IMG/VR virus record: IMGVR_UViG_3300020172_006270
Span: 124,001 to 188,000 of that record
Reading direction: 5' to 3' (one strand)
DNA length: 64,000 bases
From: a virus
Shown here: positions 57,769-64,000 of the stretch, one piece after another
Layout: the number at the start of each line of letters is the position of its first letter
Position numbering within the stretch: position 1 is the first letter of the stretch
Notes under the pieces: model-generated
The model's input: the letters and a program-made list of their open reading frames with translations, nothing else
What the model was told of the DNA's origin: nothing
Databases searched by the model: none
Program-made: the position numbers and the translations under genes

Positions 57769-58140
57769 ATGAAAAAGAGTTTCTTTGCCGTACTAATGTT
57801 GGCGATCCTTGCCACTCCTATTGTGGTCTTGAGTATCATCGGCATTATGCGAGTCAAGCCGGAGGTCCATCAGCCTATAAATGAAGTTCCTGTAGAAGTG
57901 AAGCCAGTTCAGCCTGCAACACCATCAGAAACACCAGTCGCACCAGTTACACCAGCAACCGGAGTGCCGACTCAGCCAGTCAGCCCAACAGCTACTTTTA
58001 TGAGTGGATATTGGGATGGTTGGCATGGAAAGTGGCTCGGTCCAATTCGTTGGACATTGAGTGATGATTATCGTCAGGGTCATATGCTTGGGTCTTATGA
58101 CCGGAGAAACGGCATTGACCGTTATCCAGCACCTAAGTAA
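57769..58140 (+). CDS. Membrane-anchored protein with GY-DGW domain, paralog of 51744
   Basis: 123 aa, TAAAGGAGGACTT before the ATG. Anchor MKKSFFAVLMLAILATPIVV, Pro/Val/Thr-rich linker, then FMSGYWDGWHGKWLG...YRQGHMLGSYDRR. The same anchor-linker-GY-DGW plan as the protein at 51744. Confidence 0.7.
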   Translation: MKKSFFAVLMLAILATPIVVLSIIGIMRVKPEVHQPINEVPVEVKPVQPATPSETPVAPVTPATGVPTQPVSPTATFMSGYWDGWHGKWLGPIRWTLSDDYRQGHMLGSYDRRNGIDRYPAPK

Positions 58141-58146
58141 ACGACA

Positions 58147-58174
58147 AAAGCCAGGGGAAAAATCCCCTGGCTTT
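58147..58174. terminator. Bidirectional rho-independent terminator
   Basis: 12-bp perfect stem AAAGCCAGGGGA / TCCCCTGGCTTT, AAAA loop, T-runs on both strands. Confidence 0.9.
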
Positions 58175-58200
58175 TGCCTTTTCACGCATTCGCAGAAAAA

Positions 58201-58746
58201 TTACTTAGAGTAACTTCCGTATGCCATGTTGCCCGTCAACCGGGAATACGTTCCATCGGAAATCTTGGCGTAACTGCCATTTGGCAGTCTTCCATAAGAC
58301 TCGCCGTCGATCTGAATGCCAGCACCACCAGGGAAACCTTCTTGGTGAGGGTTCGGCGGCTGAATCTTCTTTGGCGGCAAAGGAAGTTCTTCCGGCTGAG
58401 TGGTCTTCTTTGGAGCCGGAGCAGGGAACTCACGGTACTCGCCCTTATACGGCAGATAGTTCGGCTCAGGCATCACGGCCTTCTTGCCTTCAGTGTATTG
58501 AGGCTGAGGTTGAGGCTGACCAACAATCACATATCCACCGCTCGAAGAACAACCGCTGTTGTAGCTATAGACGGGAGCAGAGTGGTAAAAAGGTGCCGAG
58601 TGGAACACTCGCCCACCAAAGACATGGCCAGAGCCACACTGGTTTCCACCAAAGAAACGCCCGCCCGTGTTGCACTGAGCCGATGCGGTGTCGCTCCAAG
58701 CGACGAGGACTGCGATTGCAGCCACGATTACAAGAAACTTCTTCAC
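58201..58746 (-). CDS. Exported Gly/Pro-rich protein
   Basis: 181 aa from a GTG at 58746 after GAAGGAG. Signal peptide KKFLVIVAAIAVLVAWSDTASA. Then Cys/Gly/His-rich (CNTGGRFFGGNQCGSGHVFG) and Pro-rich parts. No family. Exported, perhaps to the envelope. Confidence 0.65.
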   Translation of the reverse strand: MKKFLVIVAAIAVLVAWSDTASAQCNTGGRFFGGNQCGSGHVFGGRVFHSAPFYHSAPVYSYNSGCSSSGGYVIVGQPQPQPQYTEGKKAVMPEPNYLPYKGEYREFPAPAPKKTTQPEELPLPPKKIQPPNPHQEGFPGGAGIQIDGESYGRLPNGSYAKISDGTYSRLTGNMAYGSYSK

Positions 58747-58804
58747 TGCAAGACTCCTTCAGAGAATCGGAAATTCCAGTCGGTCGTTCCAACTGATCCC
58801 CCAC

Positions 58805-58832
58805 AGTTTACTCGATCTCGGTCGGAAGTCAA
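58805..58832 (-). promoter_or_regulatory. Sigma-70-like promoter
   Basis: Minus strand: TTGACT (58827-58832), 16-nt spacer, TAAACT (58805-58810). Leader to 58746 about 55 nt. Confidence 0.5.
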
Positions 58833-58836
58833 CCCG

Positions 58837-59079
58837 TCATTTCTTCTGCACCAACTTGGTGAACTCGCTGTCGGAAAGGTAGGTTTTCGGGTTGCGAAGA
58901 ATCTTTTCCATCAGTTCTTTCCCCCGTGGGCTGTTGAGATGCTCCCAGATGAAACGTCGGGTGGATATATCGTACTGATCGAGTGCGGTTTTCAGAGCAG
59001 ATACGAGGGTCGATATAGCCTGGACTTTATTGTTGCCCCGGTCTTTGCCTTCGTTGATGTATTCCTTGAATGATTCCAT
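58837..59079 (-). CDS. Small helical protein with capsid-targeting-like start (80 aa)
   Basis: MESFKEYINEGKD: F-K-E-Y-I-N-E is the closest match here to the T4 MKTYQEFIAEA. Helical remainder (STLVSALKTALDQYDISTRR). TAGATA lies four bases before the ATG. Confidence 0.7.
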   Translation of the reverse strand: MESFKEYINEGKDRGNNKVQAISTLVSALKTALDQYDISTRRFIWEHLNSPRGKELMEKILRNPKTYLSDSEFTKLVQKK

Positions 59080-59083
59080 GCTT

Positions 59084-59089
59084 TATCTA
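59084..59089 (-). promoter_or_regulatory. TAGATA box 4 nt before ATG (leaderless-type late promoter)
   Basis: Minus strand TAGATA, AAGC, ATG at 59079. Confidence 0.5.
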
Positions 59090-59166
59090 GGGTATTGGCT
59101 AAAGTTATTGTCGGCACTGCCGATATAACTTGTAACTTCCAACTACTTTCAACAACTAGGTGAACT

Positions 59167-59619
59167 ATGAAAAAGATCAACAAAACCGACCCCGCACGAA
59201 TCAAAGCTGGCGACCTGATGGCAATCGTGCATTATGTCAAAGTTAAGAGTGCCATTCCAAGCAACTACGAACTCTTCACATCCGACGTAGACTTAGACAA
59301 CCACACCATGCGAGTTCAAGGAAAAGAACTTCTGGAATGTGCCTTCTCTGCCGATCAATACTCCGAAGAAATCAAAGTCTCGAAGACACAAGCAGCGGAA
59401 CTGTTGATTCATTCTCCCAACCGCCCATTCACGGTCAGCTTCAATAAGACTGATGGCTCGGAACGCACACTGAGAGGCCGTCTGATCTCTCCAGAGCCAC
59501 TATTGGGTCGGTCAATGGTAGAAGACCTGGATGAAACCAGCGACCATAAATTGCGACAAGTGGATCACAGAACGATCAATTGGTTGATCGTCGAAGGCAC
59601 GAAGTATATCGTGAAGTAA
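59167..59619 (+). CDS. Small beta-rich protein (150 aa)
   Basis: AGGTGAACT before the ATG. NRPFTVSFNKTDGSERTLRG and LLGRSMVEDLD are short phage-type segments reminiscent of DUF2693-like proteins. Unknown function. A TCGGC-3 nt-GCCGA inverted repeat lies in the upstream gap near 59109-59122. Confidence 0.55.
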   Translation: MKKINKTDPARIKAGDLMAIVHYVKVKSAIPSNYELFTSDVDLDNHTMRVQGKELLECAFSADQYSEEIKVSKTQAAELLIHSPNRPFTVSFNKTDGSERTLRGRLISPEPLLGRSMVEDLDETSDHKLRQVDHRTINWLIVEGTKYIVK

Positions 59620-59620
59620 T

Positions 59621-59899
59621 TCAGCACCATACGACTTGGTTTTCTCTAATGAAGTAATGCGTCCTACAGGGCAATTGAAAGTTGCCGATAGAAGGACTTA
59701 GGGAAACCTTCCCATTGTCGTTTGTAAGCGTCCAACCGTTGTGTGGTGGGTTTGGATCAATAGGGGTGCATACTTGGTGTCCACAGCCACAGCAGCACTT
59801 GTGAATGGCAGTAGTGTACTCCAGAGAGATGTAGAGTACGCCTTCTTTCATGTCTTCTGGGATGTAGTGAACGAATTCGGGCGTTATGTTTGTTAGCAT
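59621..59899 (-). CDS. DUF6527-like zinc protein (92 aa)
   Basis: ATG at 59899, TAGATA four bases before, no Shine-Dalgarno. LYISLEYTTAIHKCCCGCGH, then PSIGNFQLPCRTHYFIRENQ, resemble the DUF6527 family. Zinc binding by the Cys cluster is inferred. Function unknown. Confidence 0.6.
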   Translation of the reverse strand: MLTNITPEFVHYIPEDMKEGVLYISLEYTTAIHKCCCGCGHQVCTPIDPNPPHNGWTLTNDNGKVSLSPSIGNFQLPCRTHYFIRENQVVWC

Positions 59900-59903
59900 G
59901 GTG

Positions 59904-59909
59904 TATCTA
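59904..59909 (-). promoter_or_regulatory. TAGATA box 4 nt before ATG (leaderless-type late promoter)
   Basis: Minus strand TAGATA, CACC, ATG at 59899. Confidence 0.5.
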
Positions 59910-59945
59910 TTGTCTCGCCACAATTTGTTTTGATGGCTTGCTGGC

Positions 59946-59951
59946 TAAATA
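59946..59951 (+). promoter_or_regulatory. TAAATA box with leader
   Basis: TAAATACATT, 22 nt before the ATG at 59974, which has AAAGGAG. Confidence 0.5.
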
Positions 59952-59973
59952 CATTAGCCACAAAGGAGATGAT

Positions 59974-60432
59974 ATGGCACCACAAGAAAATGAACAGAAT
60001 CCAATGTCTCTTGAAAACCTACCTGCTTACTTGAAGTCTCTTAAAGAGAAAGGAAGCACAGGTGATTGTCTTGTTGATATGGGAAGGATTGAGGAACCAA
60101 AGAAAATGCCTAATAAATGGTTATGGACTCAGCGAATCTTGTTTACGCTTGCTATCTGCATGATCGCTGGCACAACCGGGTTAATTACTTATGATTTAGC
60201 GTCACGACAAGAGCTTACTGTCGTGGTGAATCTCAACAAAGACGCCAACCCAGCCCAGGCAATTCCAGAAATGGTTTCTGACAGTGGCGGCACTGTTATA
60301 GCAGTCAAACAACATGACAGCACTTCAGCTTATGAAGTCAAGGTGTCTACCCGCAAGAGCCGGAAAGCGCTTTTGGAATGGCTCAACAAGAACAAGAACG
60401 TCAAAGAAGTGAAGCTAAAAGAAGACAAATGA
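59974..60432 (+). CDS. Single-pass membrane protein (152 aa)
   Basis: MAPQENEQNPMSLENLPAYL, then a transmembrane segment ILFTLAICMIAGTTGLITY (about residues 52-70). The outside part is a small alpha/beta domain with ELTVVVNLNKD and KVSTRKSRKALLEWLNKNK. Overlaps the GNAT gene (ATGA). Confidence 0.65.
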   Translation: MAPQENEQNPMSLENLPAYLKSLKEKGSTGDCLVDMGRIEEPKKMPNKWLWTQRILFTLAICMIAGTTGLITYDLASRQELTVVVNLNKDANPAQAIPEMVSDSGGTVIAVKQHDSTSAYEVKVSTRKSRKALLEWLNKNKNVKEVKLKEDK

Positions 60433-60845
60433 TAATTGAATTCAAACAATGGTTGGAGAATAGCTTTCCAGAAGCAGCCTGGGGTCCATCTTCTTTAGTT
60501 GGAAGCAATGGAACTTCGCTCAGAGTCAATGGTGGATACATCGACATTCAACCTGTTACTAAATGGTCGCCCAGAAGCCAATCTGTAATCGACTTTTACG
60601 TTGATGAAGCCAAAAGGAATCAAGGAATTGGAGATTGGCTAGTCAAACAAGCTAAATTGAAATTCAAAGATTTGGGAGCGCAAGTATCATCAATTCCTTC
60701 GATGAAAGTTTTCTTCAATAATGGATTTAGAAATCCAAATATGGCAAATCAATCATTTGAAGATCATGTGAAAGAATTTCAAAACAATGGCTCATCACTC
60801 TTCCTAGCCATGAATGACGACCAAGGAAAGCCTTACTTTAATTGA
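60429..60845 (+). CDS. Capsid-targeted GNAT acetyltransferase-like protein
   Basis: 138 aa, start by ATGA overlap. MIIEFKQWLENSFPEAA carries the module. The GNAT core has VDEAKRNQGIGDWL, the R/Q-x-x-G-x-G acetyl-CoA loop, and MKVFFNNGFR. Acetylates an unknown amine. Packaging and injection are inferred from the N-terminus. Confidence 0.7.
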   Translation: MIIEFKQWLENSFPEAAWGPSSLVGSNGTSLRVNGGYIDIQPVTKWSPRSQSVIDFYVDEAKRNQGIGDWLVKQAKLKFKDLGAQVSSIPSMKVFFNNGFRNPNMANQSFEDHVKEFQNNGSSLFLAMNDDQGKPYFN

Positions 60846-60848
60846 CGT

Positions 60849-61211
60849 TTATTCAACAGGAATAGCAGCTTGACCTTGGCTTATGACAGCGTAGGAAATT
60901 GATTTGTTGATTCCACTAACGCCACCCATGAAAGTCAGGTTGACTAAATAGCCATCACTTTCAGCACCACCTACACTTACAGCAAACTGATCGACTCCCA
61001 GAGCAGTACAGATATAGGAATAACTATAGAATCCTCCTGGCAATGGATCGGGGAATTCTAGTGTGTAGCCACCCCCGCCGTTTAGCGTAGCTATGCCAGC
61101 CACGATGATTCGTGGTCCTGCTAATGGCACATATGTATCACGATTATTGTGTGGACCTTTACTTGTTGCTGCGCCTGGTCCTGATACGCCTGTTACTGAT
61201 GATGCTCCCAT
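60849..61211 (-). CDS. Virion surface protein, paralog of 48782
   Basis: 120 aa from the ATG at 61211. MGASSVTGVSGPG start, then a beta-rich domain. TACATA four bases before the ATG. Head decoration or fibre is inferred. The N-terminus is almost identical to the paralog at 48782; the rest has diverged. Confidence 0.65.
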   Translation of the reverse strand: MGASSVTGVSGPGAATSKGPHNNRDTYVPLAGPRIIVAGIATLNGGGGYTLEFPDPLPGGFYSYSYICTALGVDQFAVSVGGAESDGYLVNLTFMGGVSGINKSISYAVISQGQAAIPVE

Positions 61212-61215
61212 ACTG

Positions 61216-61221
61216 TATGTA
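61216..61221 (-). promoter_or_regulatory. TACATA box 4 nt before ATG (leaderless-type late promoter)
   Basis: Minus strand TACATA, CAGT, ATG at 61211, 18 nt after the capsid-gene terminator. Confidence 0.5.
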
Positions 61222-61238
61222 TTACAGCGCAACAAAAA

Positions 61239-61262
61239 ACCCACTGGCTTTCACCAGTGGGT
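61239..61262 (-). terminator. Rho-independent terminator of the capsid gene
   Basis: 9-bp stem ACCCACTGG / CCAGTGGGT, 6-nt loop, then TTTTT on the minus strand. Confidence 0.85.
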
Positions 61263-61295
61263 CTTGTTTTTTCTTTTCTACTGACCTGTCATTGA

Positions 61296-62732
61296 TTAGA
61301 TGACGAAGTTAGCGATGCTCATACGAGCATAGAACTTGGCACCTTCACGCAGCAATTTCTTGCCGTAGCGTGTCAGAATACCCTTGCGTGGGCAGAAGGA
61401 TTCTGGGTCGAGGACCACAGGTGTCTGTGTCAGTGGAACGTATGGGCAGTAGAAGTAACCACTGTCCATGTAGCTGTCGCCCTTGTAACCCATCAAAATC
61501 TGGTTGGATGGGAAGAGAGGGTCTTTGTACAGTCTCCAACGGTTGTTAACAGTACCAACATACTGGATGCCCAGGCTGCTAGTGAATGTTTCGCTTGGGG
61601 CTGGAGCAAAACCTGCGGTTGCTGTCTCGAAGATCGAGGCAACTTCAGGGCTGGTTACGAGCCAGTTAGCTCCACCACGAAGCGTCTTACGGTGGATGAC
61701 GTTAGAAACTTCAACAACCTTGACATACAACGACTCATACTTTTCCTTGATGGTTTCACCAAGAGCAGTATTGAAGTCCCAAGCGGTTACTGTACCGCTG
61801 TTGTTGCGAAGGTCGGTTAGAACTTCACGGTCGATTTCGAGGTTGATTTCCTGGGCCAATACAGCGGTCAGTTCGGCTTCTGCGTCCAGGTTGTGCTGGC
61901 TGCGGAGGTCTTGCTGTGCTTCATAGGACCATACAGCCTTCAACTTACGGGTCTTGGCGGCAATTTCTTCCGACTCGATCACGAGGTTGATTTCTGGGAG
62001 GTCTTGCTGGCACTCCATGTTGTACTCATAGCTGATGACAGCGTGGTTAGCGCCAGGAGCCGAGTTCCATGTGAGGGCGAGTTCGCCAGTGTTGTTGTTC
62101 AAGCTACCTGCTGTAACCTTAACGCTAGGAGCGCCAATGTCAGTGAAGGTGAAGCTACCACCGGACGAAACGATGAATGTCTGGACAGCAGTGCTGCCAT
62201 CATAAATCGTACCAGTTACAGTACCGGCCAAAACTGGTGTGTGTTCCAAAGGAGTGAACACAGCAGCGGTGTCAGTACCAGCGTCAGTCGAGGTCGTCTC
62301 GTTCTGAATGAACTGGTGGGTGTAGAAGATGTCCAGGTTGGCAGTACCGTCAGCGGTCTGCATCAACGAGTTGGCGTCATCACCAGGGAAACCACCGTTG
62401 TTAGAAGCGCCACGGGTTGCACCCTTGTTGCTGCTATAACGGAAGCGTAGGTAATACACCAGACCTGTTGGGCCTAGCAATGGCTGAACGCTAACAATCT
62501 TGTTGGCGATCAACTGTGGGTAAATACGACGGACAAGCGGAATCGAGATTCGCTTGAACTGAGCGATGTCGCCAGTGTCGGTTGAGACTTCATTCATGAG
62601 TCTCTGGTTTTCGAGTAGAACTGCTGTGGCAGAGCGAACGTAACGGTCCTGAATACCTTCGAGGAGTCCGGTCTTGCCCCAACGAGATTCTAGCTCCTTA
62701 GCCTCATTCAAAAATCGAGAATTTGCGTTCAT
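61296..62732 (-). CDS. Major capsid protein (T4 gp23-like)
   Basis: 478 aa, GAGGATAAC before the ATG. Helical N-terminus (MNANSRFLNEAKELESRWGK ... LLENQRLMNE) is the likely prohead-protease-removed part, with LMNE as a candidate cut. RRIYPQLIANKIVSVQPLLG and LVYYLRFRYSS are typical gp23 segments; SYMDSGYFYCPYVPLTQTPV and ILTRYGKKL lie at the C-terminus. Follows scaffold and protease genes as in T4. Confidence 0.92.
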   Translation of the reverse strand: MNANSRFLNEAKELESRWGKTGLLEGIQDRYVRSATAVLLENQRLMNEVSTDTGDIAQFKRISIPLVRRIYPQLIANKIVSVQPLLGPTGLVYYLRFRYSSNKGATRGASNNGGFPGDDANSLMQTADGTANLDIFYTHQFIQNETTSTDAGTDTAAVFTPLEHTPVLAGTVTGTIYDGSTAVQTFIVSSGGSFTFTDIGAPSVKVTAGSLNNNTGELALTWNSAPGANHAVISYEYNMECQQDLPEINLVIESEEIAAKTRKLKAVWSYEAQQDLRSQHNLDAEAELTAVLAQEINLEIDREVLTDLRNNSGTVTAWDFNTALGETIKEKYESLYVKVVEVSNVIHRKTLRGGANWLVTSPEVASIFETATAGFAPAPSETFTSSLGIQYVGTVNNRWRLYKDPLFPSNQILMGYKGDSYMDSGYFYCPYVPLTQTPVVLDPESFCPRKGILTRYGKKLLREGAKFYARMSIANFVI

Positions 62733-62776
62733 ATTAGAGTTATCCTCTGGTTATGTGTTGCTTGGAGTTAAAAGCC

Positions 62777-63673
62777 TTATTGAGCTTGTTTCAAACCCGA
62801 CAGGATCAACAGTTGATCCACGTCATTGTTTGTGGGTGCAGCGTATTCCGAAATCACTACACCATCATCGGATGTCTTACCTCTCCCCGTTACATTCGTT
62901 GCATTCGTTGTTCTTTCTTTCTGCTCGTTGACAACCTCGGTCTTCTTCACAGACTTGATGGCCTTACGGCTCTCTGTGATAAGTTCCTGAGACTGACGCA
63001 CGGCTTCGTTCAACTTGGTGTTTTCTGTGGAGAGACGGATGTTGCGTGCTTCCATAATGCGAAGCTGGCCCTTCATCTCTTCTACACTCTTGTTGACTTC
63101 TTCCAGCTTGCTGGAAGAAACTGATGCGAAATCATCGTCCGACAAGTAGTTGCTGGTCAGATCAATGATCTTGTCCAGAGTAACCTTGTGTTCGGCCATA
63201 CGAGGATCGTTTAATACGTCCCGCTTGGCTTGTTCATAGATTTCCTGGCCCTTGAATTGCAAGAACTGGTCAACCTTATCGACAATGTATTCCTTCATCT
63301 CAGCCAGTTTCTTGTCGTACTCTTCGTACATCTCGACTTCTAGCTGCTGATTCTTGTCTCGCTCGCCCTTGAGCATCTGGTATGCTTCTTCATACCCTTC
63401 CTCAAGTGCTGCCTTGTACTCTTCACCCTGAAGCTCAAGACGGTTACGAAGATCGCCAATAATAGCGTATGCTTCTTCGTAGCCTTTCTCTGCTGTCTTT
63501 TCAGCGTTCGCCAACTCGCTAGTAAGCTCGGCGTAGGCTTCTTCAAGTTTCTGATTGTACTCAGTTTCGAGATTTACCTTAGCCTGCTCTAGCATGTCCT
63601 TGACGGCGGCTGCGACTTCGTTAATCTCAGATTCAGGTAGGAGCTTCTTCAGTGCTTCTGTAATCTTATCCAT
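62777..63673 (-). CDS. Prohead core scaffold (T4 gp22-like)
   Basis: 298 aa, almost all coiled coil and Glu-rich (AKVNLETEYNQKLEEAYAEL; YEEAYAIIGDLRNRLELQGE). The C-terminal tail is short and polar. Position between protease and capsid genes identifies it as the internal scaffold, degraded by the protease during maturation. ATG overlaps the protease stop (TAATG). Confidence 0.85.
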   Translation of the reverse strand: MDKITEALKKLLPESEINEVAAAVKDMLEQAKVNLETEYNQKLEEAYAELTSELANAEKTAEKGYEEAYAIIGDLRNRLELQGEEYKAALEEGYEEAYQMLKGERDKNQQLEVEMYEEYDKKLAEMKEYIVDKVDQFLQFKGQEIYEQAKRDVLNDPRMAEHKVTLDKIIDLTSNYLSDDDFASVSSSKLEEVNKSVEEMKGQLRIMEARNIRLSTENTKLNEAVRQSQELITESRKAIKSVKKTEVVNEQKERTTNATNVTGRGKTSDDGVVISEYAAPTNNDVDQLLILSGLKQAQ

Positions 63674-64000
63674 TAGCCTAACCTCGCTTTGATATTGCTA
63701 GTTTGTTGTTCAATGATCCCGCCCAAGCAAGCAATAAGTGCTTCTTTATTTACATTATGTATGCGGCTACATTCATTTTTCGCCACATTTTTGTGAATTT
63801 CAGAACTTGGTGCTGGTGTGTAACTTTCTTTCTTGCCAACGACCTTCTCCTGAAAGGCGTTGTAGGTGCTAGGATCAGCAACAGCATCGAAAGTAATTAG
63901 CTTGTAGCTTTCGCCAATAACTAAAATTCCATTCTCATCACTGCGACCGTTGCCAACGCCTCGGCTGCTGATTCCAACTCTCACCCCGTCAGACAAAAGA
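63673..64000 (-). CDS. Prohead protease (T4 gp21-like), C-terminal part
   Basis: The gene continues past the right edge; 109 residues are visible. LSDGVRVGISSRGVG carries the serine of the S78-type prohead protease, followed by YKLITFDAVADPST, the segment after it in the family. The protease cuts scaffold, capsid and internal proteins at (L/I)-x-E sites, the same sites predicted in the targeted proteins here. Confidence 0.8.
   Translation of the reverse strand, partial: LLSDGVRVGISSRGVGNGRSDENGILVIGESYKLITFDAVADPSTYNAFQEKVVGKKESYTPAPSSEIHKNVAKNECSRIHNVNKEALIACLGGIIEQQTSNIKARLG

Noticed and set aside
1-64000. tRNA or rRNA genes, integrase and attachment sites, insertion sequences
   Set aside because: None could be recognised by eye; a tRNA scan would be needed to exclude divergent tRNAs.

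Overview
The window is a compact, almost fully coding stretch of a tailed-phage genome of the T4-like myovirus type. The capsid block at the right end shows this: a prohead protease fragment (gp21-like), a coiled-coil scaffold (gp22-like) and a major capsid protein (gp23-like), in T4 order on the minus strand. A gp13-like neck protein lies at the left end. Many short genes, stop/start overlaps, frequent strand switches, no rRNA or tRNA gene that I could see, and the large number of metabolic and glycan genes point to a large-genome (jumbo-like) phage. The envelope-related genes (HldD-like epimerase, RfbA, LpxH-like phosphoesterase, heptosyltransferase-like domains, a LolA-like protein) suggest a host with a Gram-negative-type envelope. 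A McsA-like protein and a lysine aminotransferase would fit, for example, Planctomycetes; the host is inference only.

Layout. 1-5.2 kb: virion genes (partial structural gene, 1015-aa unknown, neck protein). 5.2-15.5 kb: early/metabolic genes, mostly minus strand: Nudix, NAMPT, glycosyltransferase, RfbA, Thg1-like polymerase, C39-like peptidase, capsid-targeted zincin, zinc-ribbon protein, AAA+ ATPase. 15.5-22.5 kb: small DNA-binding-like proteins, glycosyltransferases, an acidic/basic block protein. 22.5-30.5 kb: HldD-like epimerase, prim-pol, an amidoligase operon, McsA-like protein, intracellular-subtilisin-like protease. 30.5-37.6 kb: glycan and methyltransferase cluster, then a run of small late proteins. 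37.6-43.2 kb: von Willebrand A protein, Dam methylase, glutamate dehydrogenase. 43.2-51.5 kb: secreted trypsin-like protease, repeat protein, lysine 6-aminotransferase, homing endonuclease, LpxH/GT4 pair. 51.5-64 kb: tail-tube-like protein, a free-standing capsid-protein fragment, a capsid-targeted nuclease, methyltransferase, nucleoside hydrolase, secreted proteins, and the capsid block.

Two signals run through the window. First, about fifteen otherwise unrelated proteins begin with the same short N-terminal module (F/Y-x-x-W/F/Y-L/I...x-E), matching the T4 capsid-targeting sequence that is cut by the gp21 protease. Its carriers include a PD-(D/E)XK nuclease, a zinc metalloprotease, a GNAT acetyltransferase, a SWIM zinc-finger protein and a double helix-turn-helix protein, so this looks like a set of proteins loaded into the head and injected with the DNA. 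Second, about fourteen genes have a T-A-[A/G/C]-A-T-A (or TATAAT/TATTAT) box ending exactly 4-5 nt before the ATG, usually with no Shine-Dalgarno. With T4 late-promoter geometry this places the transcript start at the start codon, i.e. leaderless late mRNAs. A separate set of TTGACN-(16-18)-TAGAAT-like promoters serves the metabolic genes.

Metabolic genes form plausible pathways: lysine 6-aminotransferase plus glutamate dehydrogenase (lysine catabolism with 2-oxoglutarate recycling), and NAMPT plus nucleoside hydrolase plus Nudix (NAD/nucleoside salvage). Glycosyltransferases, epimerases, a deacetylase and methyltransferases would build or decorate a surface glycan.
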